From: Desulfatitalea sp.
Lineage (GTDB): Bacteria; Desulfobacterota; Desulfobacteria; Desulfobacterales; Desulfosarcinaceae
Length of the DNA stretch: 7,098 bases
Direction: 5' to 3'
Assembly (NCBI GenBank): GCA_013041835.1
Contig: JABDRH010000303.1
Span: 1 to 7,098 of the forward strand
The translations under genes were made by a program, and so were the position numbers. The number at the start of each line of letters is the position of its first letter. Positions within the stretch are counted from its first letter, which is position 1. The notes beneath the pieces were generated by a model. It was not told the DNA's origin, did not search any database, and saw only the letters and a list, made by a program, of their open reading frames with translations. This document shows, piece by piece, positions 1 to 5,392 of this stretch.

Positions 1-204
1 GCGCAACGCATCCTGGCCGTTGAGCTCCGGCATCATGATGTCCATGCAGATCAAGTGATACGGGTTGGTCTCTTCGAGTGAGCGTTGAAACACCTTCACC
101 GCGACATTGCCATTGGCGGCCACATCGCAAGAACCATAGCGCGATAAGACGTTGAACAAAATTTTGCTGGAAATTGGATCATCTTCTACAATCAAAGTCC
201 TCAT
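1..204 (-). CDS. Response regulator receiver domain protein (CheY-like), N-terminal part, cut by window edge
   Basis: The 68 residues visible are the first half of a CheY-like receiver domain. The protein begins MRTLIVEDDP, with the acidic metal-binding pair at E7-D8-D9. The expected phosphoacceptor is D55 in the context LICMDIMMPELNG. A receiver is phosphorylated on this aspartate by a partner histidine kinase and changes conformation to signal onward. The conserved Thr/Ser, Lys and any output domain would lie left of position 1, so I cannot tell whether this is a stand-alone receiver or a longer regulator. The short N-terminus and the style of the core resemble single-domain receivers common in Desulfobacterota (recognition only). 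The ATG at 204 is supported by a GGGAG ribosome binding site (complement of 213-217) 8 bases upstream. The gene diverges from uvrA. No partner kinase is in view. Confidence 0.9.
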   Translation of the reverse strand, partial: MRTLIVEDDPISSKILFNVLSRYGSCDVAANGNVAVKVFQRSLEETNPYHLICMDIMMPELNGQDALR

Positions 205-212
205 ATCGACTT

Positions 213-217
213 CTCCC
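213..217 (-). promoter_or_regulatory. Ribosome binding site of the receiver gene
   Basis: On the minus strand this reads GGGAG, followed after 8 bases by the ATG at 204. It fixes the start of the receiver gene, because the reading frame upstream of it offers no better initiation signal. I could not identify a convincing -10/-35 pair for this gene in the AT-rich sequence between 220 and 310. Confidence 0.7.
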
Positions 218-276
218 TTAATCGTTACTGATATTTTCGGATTCTTCAGCAGAAACTTGAGAGGAAGGTTAAAAAT

Positions 277-300
277 ATGCTTGTCATGGGATTTAAATGA
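277..300 (+). other. Tiny possible leader ORF (7 codons) with a strong Shine-Dalgarno
   Basis: The sequence AGGAAGG at about 262-268 precedes an ATG at 277 by 8 bases, which is near-ideal spacing. The frame encodes MLVMGFK and stops with TGA at 298-300. It lies ahead of the long-loop inverted repeat 314-356, an arrangement seen with leader peptides. The peptide has no run of any regulatory amino acid. The uvrA promoter candidate lies downstream of it, so its transcription is unproven. A chance match is quite possible. Confidence 0.15.
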
Positions 301-313
301 TTTTGGGACATTA

Positions 314-356
314 AGGGCTCGCGCATATATGTTGAACTTATTTACAGACGAGCCCT
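314..356. repeat. Inverted repeat with 8-base perfect arms
   Basis: AGGGCTCG at 314-321 is matched by its exact reverse complement CGAGCCCT at 349-356, leaving a 27-base AT-rich loop. As RNA this could form an 8 base-pair stem. No T tract follows either arm, so it does not look like an intrinsic terminator. It sits midway between the divergent receiver and uvrA genes and may be a regulatory element. Confidence 0.4.
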
Positions 357-396
357 AAGGGCCTCAGGCATCACCCGGGTGCGCTGCCGATCGGCA
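352..396. promoter_or_regulatory. Run of short palindromes upstream of uvrA, possible operator region
   Basis: Four dyads follow one another closely. GCCCT/AGGGC lies at 352-362 around one central base. GCCT/AGGC lies at 361-369 around one base. The perfect 10-base palindrome CACCCGGGTG lies at 372-381 and the perfect 12-base palindrome TGCCGATCGGCA at 385-396. The last ends one base before the candidate -35 hexamer at 398, a typical place for a repressor or activator site. None resembles the E. coli LexA box (CTGT-N8-ACAG). Which protein would bind is unknown. Confidence 0.35.
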
Positions 397-397
397 A

Positions 398-425
398 TTG
401 ACAAATTCAGCCGTTGGGTTATGGT
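398..425 (+). promoter_or_regulatory. Candidate sigma70-type promoter of uvrA
   Basis: A perfect -35 hexamer TTGACA lies at 398-403. A 16-base spacer leads to TATGGT at 420-425, which matches four of six consensus -10 positions. Transcription would start near 432, giving a leader of about 25 bases before the ATG at 456. The assignment rests on consensus matching alone. If correct, it excludes the more upstream in-frame TTG at 414 as the uvrA start. Confidence 0.5.
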
Positions 426-447
426 CGCATTTTTTCAACCGATTTTC

Positions 448-452
448 GAGGA
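448..452 (+). promoter_or_regulatory. Ribosome binding site deciding the uvrA start
   Basis: GAGGA at 448-452 lies 3 bases before the ATG at 456. The spacing is shorter than ideal. It is still the only purine-rich match near any in-frame start codon: neither the TTG at 414 nor the internal ATG at 537 has a comparable one. Confidence 0.55.
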
Positions 453-455
453 TTC

Positions 456-3380
456 ATGGCAAAATCGAAACCACAACCTGTCCGCATTGAACGACGTCTC
501 TTCAAAGCCCGGCCCGAAGCGGAACTGGACACCATCATGGTCAAGGGCGCGCGGGAGCACAACCTGCAGAACGTCGACATCGAGCTGCCCAAAAAAAAGC
601 TCATCGTCTTTACCGGCGTTTCCGGATCAGGCAAATCGAGCCTGGCCTTTGACACCATTTTCGCCGAAGGCCAGCGCCGCTACGTGGAATCGTTGTCCGC
701 CTACGCCCGCCAGTTCATCGGCCAGTTGGAAAAACCACGCTACGACATGATCCGGGGCCTTTCGCCAACCATCGCCATCGACCAGAAAGCAGCCTCGCGC
801 AATCCGCGCTCCACCGTAGGCACCATCACCGAGGTTTACGACTACCTGCGGGTGCTATTTGCCCGTATCGGCGAGCAGTACTGCATTCACTGCGGCCGCA
901 AGGTGGGCCGGGGCGACGCTCAGGGCATGGTGCGCCGCATCTTGGATCTGCCGGCCGGTACCCGCGTCCTGCTCCTTGCGCCCATCGTCGACAACCGCAA
1001 GGGTGAGCACCGCGACCACTTGGGAAACCTGCTGCGCCAGGGTTTCGGCCGGGTGCGCATCGACGGCGTGGTCCAGGAAATCGAAAATGTTCAGAGCTTG
1101 GCCAAGCACAAAAAACACACTATCGAGGCCGTGGTGGACCGCCTGGTGATTAAAACCGACGAGGCCTTCGCCACCCGTCTGACCGATTCGGTGGAAACCA
1201 CCCTGAAGCTGGGCAGCGGCCGCCTGATCGTCCACGTCATGGACGGTGATGATCTGGTGATGAGCGAGGCGCGCTCGTGCTGCGGTGTGGCCTACCCTGA
1301 ACTGGTGCCCACCCTTTTCTCGTTCAATGCCCCTCAAGGCATGTGCCCGGACTGCAACGGCATCGGCACCCAACTAACCATGGACGTAGACAAGCTGGTG
1401 CCCGATAAAAGCCTTTCCATCCGCCAAGGCGCCCTGGTGCCCTATCGCAACTATTTTTTGAAGCCCAACGCCGAAAGTGGTTCCTGGGGCGGCCGCCAGC
1501 TCTCCGCCATTGAAAAACAGTTAAAAATCGACTTCGACCGTCCCTGGCGGACGCTGCCAAAGAAACAGCGCGACGTGATTTTCTACGGCTCCCAAGGCAA
1601 AGAGGTCTCCGTACAATGGGAATCGGAAAAGATCCACGGCCGCATCCAGATGCGCTGGGAGGGGCTAATCAACACCATGATGCGCCGCTATCTGCAAACC
1701 CAGTCGGAAAGCCAAAAGAAGTATTACGCCAGCTTCATGTCCTCGAGATCCTGCGGTACCTGCGAGGGGCGTCGGCTGCGTCCCGAAGTGGGCAACGTGC
1801 GCATTGACGGAAAATCAATCATCGATGTCACCGCCATGACCATCGGCGGCGCCCGGGACTTTCTGACCCGCCTGGATCTTTCCGGCAACCGCAAGCTCAT
1901 CGGCGAGGAACTGATTAAAGAAATCGCCGACCGGCTCACCTTCCTGGTCAACGTGGGCCTGAACTACCTCTCACTGGACCGGCCGGGCCCATCCCTTTCC
2001 GGCGGTGAGGCCCAGCGCATCCGCCTGGCTTCCCAGGTCGGCTCTGAGCTCACCGGCGTGCTGTATATCCTGGACGAGCCCTCCATCGGCCTTCATCAAC
2101 GCGACAACATCAAGCTGTTGGAGACCCTGTGCCACCTGCGCGACATCGGCAACACGCTGATTGTCATCGAGCACGACCAGGAAACCATGACCGCCGCCGA
2201 CTGGCTGGTGGATATCGGACCCGGCGCCGGCTTGTTGGGCGGCCGCATCGTGGCCCAGGGCACCCCCGAACAAATCGCCGCCGATCCCCAATCGGTAACG
2301 GGCTGTTTTTTAAGCGGCGCCGAAGCTATCGATGTGCCCCAAAAACGCCGAACCCCGGCCAGCGCAGGCCGACGCTGGCTTACGATCAGGGAGGCTTCGG
2401 CCAACAATCTGAAAAAAGTGACCGCGAAAATACCACTGGGCCTGCTCGTAGCGGTTACCGGTGTATCCGGGGCCGGCAAATCGACCCTGATCAACCAGAT
2501 TCTCTACCCGGCCCTGGCCAACAAGCTGCACCGGGCCACCCTGGACGGCGGCCGCCATGGCGCCATGGAAGGCCTGCCTGCCCTGGACAAGGTGATCAAT
2601 ATTGATCAAAAGGCCATCGGCCGAACCCCGCGCAGCAACCCGGCCACCTACACCAAGGTATTCGATCTGATCCGCGACTTTTTCGCCCTGCTGCCAGAAT
2701 CCCGAACCCGGGGCTACAATAAGGGCCGATTCTCATTCAACGTCAAGGGCGGCCGCTGCGAAGCCTGCAAGGGCGACGGCTTCATCAAAGTGGAGATGCA
2801 CTTTCTGGCCGACGTCTACGTGCCCTGTGAAACCTGCCGGGGCAAACGCTTCAACGACGCCACCTTGCAAGTGACCTACAAGGGGCGCTCCATTGCAGAC
2901 ATCCTGGACCTGTCCGTACGCCTGGCCCGGGAGTTGTTCGCCCACCACCCGCCCATCTGCCGCATCCTCGACACCTTGATGGATGTGGGCCTGGGCTACA
3001 TCAAATTGGGTCAGTCGGCCACCACTCTGTCCGGGGGTGAGGCCCAACGCATCAAACTGGCCCGGGAGTTGGCCAAAAACAACACCGGCCGCACCCTTTA
3101 CATCCTGGATGAGCCCACCACCGGCCTGCACTTTGCCGACATCCGCATGCTGCTCAGCGTGCTCCAGCGCCTGGTGGACGGCGGCAACACCGTAATCGTG
3201 ATCGAACATAACCTGGATGTCATCAAAACGGCGGACTGGATCATCGATCTGGGACCTGAAGGCGGCAGCGGAGGCGGCCGCATCATCGCCCAGGGTCCGC
3301 CTGAGAAAGTGGCCACGGCCGCAGGCAGCTACACCGGCTTGTTTCTCCGGGAATTGCTGCACACCAAACCGGTGCGCTGA
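456..3380 (+). CDS. uvrA: UvrA, excinuclease ABC subunit A (DNA damage recognition ATPase)
   Basis: UvrA is a cytoplasmic dimeric ABC-type ATPase. With UvrB it scans DNA for bulky lesions and loads UvrB for incision by UvrC in nucleotide excision repair. The 974-residue product (E. coli 940) has both ATPase modules complete. Module 1 has Walker A at G54-S62 (GVSGSGKSS), signature LSGGEAQR at 514, Walker B LYILDEP at 536 (D540, E541) and H-loop H573. Module 2 has Walker A at 669 (K675), LSGGEAQR at 858, Walker B LYILDEP at 881 (D885, E886) and H918. The C-terminal zinc module is intact (C768, C771, C791, C794). The N-terminal one is irregular: C275-C276 then C297-x2-C300, with R273 where E. 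coli has its first cysteine. An extra CxxC sits at C143/C146. The start chosen is the ATG with GAGGA just upstream. It leaves a basic extension of about 24 residues relative to E. coli. No LexA-like site is seen. Confidence 0.97.
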   Translation: MAKSKPQPVRIERRLFKARPEAELDTIMVKGAREHNLQNVDIELPKKKLIVFTGVSGSGKSSLAFDTIFAEGQRRYVESLSAYARQFIGQLEKPRYDMIRGLSPTIAIDQKAASRNPRSTVGTITEVYDYLRVLFARIGEQYCIHCGRKVGRGDAQGMVRRILDLPAGTRVLLLAPIVDNRKGEHRDHLGNLLRQGFGRVRIDGVVQEIENVQSLAKHKKHTIEAVVDRLVIKTDEAFATRLTDSVETTLKLGSGRLIVHVMDGDDLVMSEARSCCGVAYPELVPTLFSFNAPQGMCPDCNGIGTQLTMDVDKLVPDKSLSIRQGALVPYRNYFLKPNAESGSWGGRQLSAIEKQLKIDFDRPWRTLPKKQRDVIFYGSQGKEVSVQWESEKIHGRIQMRWEGLINTMMRRYLQTQSESQKKYYASFMSSRSCGTCEGRRLRPEVGNVRIDGKSIIDVTAMTIGGARDFLTRLDLSGNRKLIGEELIKEIADRLTFLVNVGLNYLSLDRPGPSLSGGEAQRIRLASQVGSELTGVLYILDEPSIGLHQRDNIKLLETLCHLRDIGNTLIVIEHDQETMTAADWLVDIGPGAGLLGGRIVAQGTPEQIAADPQSVTGCFLSGAEAIDVPQKRRTPASAGRRWLTIREASANNLKKVTAKIPLGLLVAVTGVSGAGKSTLINQILYPALANKLHRATLDGGRHGAMEGLPALDKVINIDQKAIGRTPRSNPATYTKVFDLIRDFFALLPESRTRGYNKGRFSFNVKGGRCEACKGDGFIKVEMHFLADVYVPCETCRGKRFNDATLQVTYKGRSIADILDLSVRLARELFAHHPPICRILDTLMDVGLGYIKLGQSATTLSGGEAQRIKLARELAKNNTGRTLYILDEPTTGLHFADIRMLLSVLQRLVDGGNTVIVIEHNLDVIKTADWIIDLGPEGGSGGGRIIAQGPPEKVATAAGSYTGLFLRELLHTKPVR

Positions 3381-3385
3381 GAAAA

Positions 3386-3415
3386 GAGCCGTCGCAAAGG
3401 CGCACGGGCTTTCAT
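3386..3415. terminator. Weak, possibly bidirectional terminator between convergent genes
   Basis: AGCC at 3387-3390 pairs with GGCT at 3407-3410. The stem extends inward through GT/AC and GC/GC with two single-base bulges, around a short loop. On the plus strand it is followed by TTT and a T-rich stretch. On the minus strand the outer side reads CTCTTTTCTC. It lies just after the uvrA stop codon and about 75-100 bases past the end of the opposing RDD gene, so it could end both transcripts. The bulges and short T tracts keep this tentative. Confidence 0.35.
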
Positions 3416-3482
3416 GTTGTTGGGTGGCGCATGTGATCGGCATGCCCATGGCCAATATTGCCAATCGGTCATGCGTGAGCCC

Positions 3483-4262
3483 TTATCTGCGAAAAAGAAC
3501 GTCCAGGACACCTCGCACGTATTGCTCATCGGAGATGCCTTCCACGGCGGCAGAGGGGAATTTTACTTTTTCCCTAAAATGGCGGGCCATTGTATTGAAC
3601 AACGCCACCCGGCTTTCAGGCGACAGGGCATCGCGCCGTAGCAGGGCTTCGAAGGCCAGGCGGGCTTCCCTGGGGCCGACTCGCTGGCGCAGGCGCGCCA
3701 CCAGATGGGGATAGTCGCGCAGGGAATTATAGCGATTTTGCTCAAACACCTGGTCCACATCCGGCTCGGATACTTTAACTTGCTTGACCACGATGGTATT
3801 GGCCGCCAGATCCCCCAGACGCTGGGCGTGGCGGCTGACGAGGCAGACGATGCCGCCCAACAGGTAGAACATGGGCAGGCTGTCCACCGCCCGAAGAAGG
3901 TTGCGGATGACAATCTGGCTGGGCCGCAGCCGAAATCCGCGATTGTCCATCACACGCACGGCCAGCGCCCGTTTGCCCAGGGTCTGGCCGTTCCAATAAT
4001 ATTCGAACACAATGGCGTAGCCGATATTCATGGCAAAGAAGAACAGAATGGATACCGCCCGTGAAAAGTCCGCACTGACGACCCCAAGCAGAGGCATGAA
4101 CATCCCGACGACCTTGACAAACGCCGATATGCAAAAAAAGTCGATCATCCAAGCCAAAAGCCGGCTGGTGGGACCGGCCAGGGGCAGGGAAAACGTCACC
4201 CCCTCGGGGGTATGGATCGTAAACTCATGCGAGCGGTCAGAATGGATACCTTCCTGAGTCAT
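3483..4262 (-). CDS. RDD family membrane protein, last gene of the MoxR-DUF58-SpoIIM-RDD operon
   Basis: This 259-residue protein carries the RDD domain, a small multi-spanning module of unsettled function that has been linked to transport in some members. The N-terminus has the TPEGV motif (18-22) typical of the versions found next to MoxR and DUF58 genes. It is followed by R34-LLAWMID-F42, holding the conserved Arg and Asp. Membrane segments are likely at about 35-62, 69-89 and 130-144. The motif NGQTLGKRALAVRVMD (91-106) and the pattern R144-x-AQRLGDLAANTIVV (146-159) are classical RDD signatures. Residues 160-259 are a charged, probably cytoplasmic tail of helical character and no known function. 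The ATG at 4262 was chosen because the conserved domain begins shortly after it. The longer open frame to 4382 would overlap the SpoIIM gene by over 100 bases. The gap to the SpoIIM stop is 13 bases and there is no good ribosome binding site, so translational coupling is likely. Confidence 0.88.
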   Translation of the reverse strand: MTQEGIHSDRSHEFTIHTPEGVTFSLPLAGPTSRLLAWMIDFFCISAFVKVVGMFMPLLGVVSADFSRAVSILFFFAMNIGYAIVFEYYWNGQTLGKRALAVRVMDNRGFRLRPSQIVIRNLLRAVDSLPMFYLLGGIVCLVSRHAQRLGDLAANTIVVKQVKVSEPDVDQVFEQNRYNSLRDYPHLVARLRQRVGPREARLAFEALLRRDALSPESRVALFNTMARHFREKVKFPSAAVEGISDEQYVRGVLDVLFRR

Positions 4263-4276
4263 AGATTGGACCGCAT
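4259..4276 (-). other. Five-codon mini-ORF bridging the SpoIIM stop and the RDD start
   Basis: On the minus strand the SpoIIM stop overlaps an ATG as TAATG (4278-4274). That ATG opens the frame MRSNL, which ends with TGA at 4261-4259 and so overlaps the RDD start as ATGA. Every base here can be read directly. Whether ribosomes use it as a relay is inference. The AAAGG just before the SpoIIM stop is too close to this ATG and too far from the RDD ATG to be a normal ribosome binding site for either. Confidence 0.2.
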
Positions 4277-5367
4277 TACCTTTCCGAACGTTGCGCGGGC
4301 GCGGGCGCGAGCAGTTTATCCCGGATATCTTTCCGGCGTTGCAGCCGGTTCGCCCGTCGGCGGCGGGAAACACGGGGGCCACTTTTTCCGGCCAAAGTGA
4401 GAAAAAGAATCAATAACAAAAGGACCGCACTGCCGAAAGCGATCTTCAGACCATAGGGGATTACCGGTTCATGGTACTGCGAAAAGAAGGCCTCCACCAA
4501 GCCGGCCCAGATCAGCAGTAAGGTCACGCCGCCCATCAACGTGACCACATCAGGTACGGTCTCGCGCAGCCGTTCGCCCATGGGCTTGGCCGGCGCATAG
4601 CCGAGCAGTGCTGCGGCCAACAGCAGTCCGGCTTGGCCCGCCACCAAGATGGCGGGAATCTCCGTGGCGCCGTGGGGAAGCAACCAGCCCACCAGGAACG
4701 TGCTTTCACCGGCCTGGATGTAATCAGCCGCCACGGCACCCAGCATGACGCCGTTGGAAAAAAGCAGCAGCACGGTGCCGACCCCAAAGGTCATCCCCAG
4801 CGCCAACACAAGAATGGAAATACGTGTGTTGTGGGTCATCAAAAAGGCCGAGAAGGAGCTTTTTCCTCCCGCCAGGCGGTCGTTCTCGGTCATGCGCTCC
4901 TCTTTGGCCACCCTTTCGGAGGGGTCCATCTGCAAGTGCTCGAATGGCATCAACACCGCCTTGGCATGCGGATCGACCACGATGGCGCCACCGCCGAAAA
5001 CACTGCCCAGCAGCATGACGGCCGCGCTCAGGGCAAAGGCCTGCCAACGCCGCCGAAAGGTGCGCGGAAAGGAGTTCCAGAACCATTTCAACGGGGCAAA
5101 ACGCACGGCCTGAGCCTTGGCGCCGTAAATGACGCCGTACGCCCTGCCCACCAGGGATTCCAGAAATAGTCGCATGCTGAGTTCGGCCGAATAGGTGTTG
5201 ATCTTGGCCAGATCGGCCGACGCCCGGTGGTAAAGATAGTGCAGCCGCTTGATTTCCCTAAAGGGCATTCGCCGGTAGGGGTCCGCTTCCTGGCGCACCA
5301 CCAATTGCTCCAGTTCCCGCCAGAAAGGCTGTTCGGTGGCGATGAATTTTTTCAGGTCGATGATCAT
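4276..5367 (-). CDS. SpoIIM/DUF95 family multi-spanning membrane protein
   Basis: The 363-residue product matches the broad family named after Bacillus stage II sporulation protein M. Most members are found in non-sporulating bacteria and have no known activity. Residues 1-105 are a soluble, helix-rich N-terminal region beginning with the family-typical F-x-E-x-x-x-W-x-x-L pattern (FIATEQPFWREL). Likely membrane segments are about 110-131, 183-204, 205-219, 223-256, 276-297 and 307-327. The best-conserved block is LLPHGATEIPAILVAGQAGL at 229-248, the family signature with its Pro-His-Gly and Glu. A polar loop of about 50 residues (132-182) separates the first two segments. The C-terminal tail is strikingly basic. 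The ATG at 5367 has AAGGA about 10 bases upstream; a TTG two codons earlier (5373) is the alternative. The gene follows the DUF58 gene by 25 bases and precedes the RDD gene by 13, so it is part of the same operon. A role in sporulation is not implied. Confidence 0.85.
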   Translation of the reverse strand: MIIDLKKFIATEQPFWRELEQLVVRQEADPYRRMPFREIKRLHYLYHRASADLAKINTYSAELSMRLFLESLVGRAYGVIYGAKAQAVRFAPLKWFWNSFPRTFRRRWQAFALSAAVMLLGSVFGGGAIVVDPHAKAVLMPFEHLQMDPSERVAKEERMTENDRLAGGKSSFSAFLMTHNTRISILVLALGMTFGVGTVLLLFSNGVMLGAVAADYIQAGESTFLVGWLLPHGATEIPAILVAGQAGLLLAAALLGYAPAKPMGERLRETVPDVVTLMGGVTLLLIWAGLVEAFFSQYHEPVIPYGLKIAFGSAVLLLLILFLTLAGKSGPRVSRRRRANRLQRRKDIRDKLLAPAPAQRSER

Positions 5368-5392
5368 GGTCAACCGTTCCTTGCATGTTCGA

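Noticed and set aside
152..358. Open frame of 68 codons on the plus strand, opposite the receiver start
   Set aside because: It overlaps the receiver coding region in antisense and runs through the regulatory gap. There is no family resemblance and the gap composition argues against coding.
205..455. SOS (LexA) box or sigma54 promoter in front of uvrA
   Set aside because: I found neither CTGT-N8-ACAG nor a GG/GC -24/-12 pair with correct spacing. LexA sites vary between phyla, so a divergent LexA site cannot be excluded.
379..750. Open frame of 123 codons overlapping the uvrA start in another frame
   Set aside because: The uvrA frame is unmistakable over the same bases, and the alternative product is Ser/Pro/Arg-rich with no motif.
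2733..3464. Open frame of 243 codons on the minus strand, opposite the 3' part of uvrA
   Set aside because: It mirrors the conserved UvrA second module. The composition is His/Gly/Gln/Val-rich with no recognisable motif, so it is a shadow frame.
3428..3475. CGCATG...CATGCG inverted repeat and two near-copies of ATCGG(T)CATGC between the convergent genes
   Set aside because: The arms are only 6 bases and 36 bases apart, and no T tract follows. This is within chance expectation for a GC-rich gap.
4263..4382. Longer N-terminus for the RDD protein, up to position 4382
   Set aside because: It would overlap the end of the SpoIIM gene by over 100 bases, is unlike any RDD N-terminus, and lacks initiation signals. 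The ATG at 4262 leads directly into the conserved TPEGV region.
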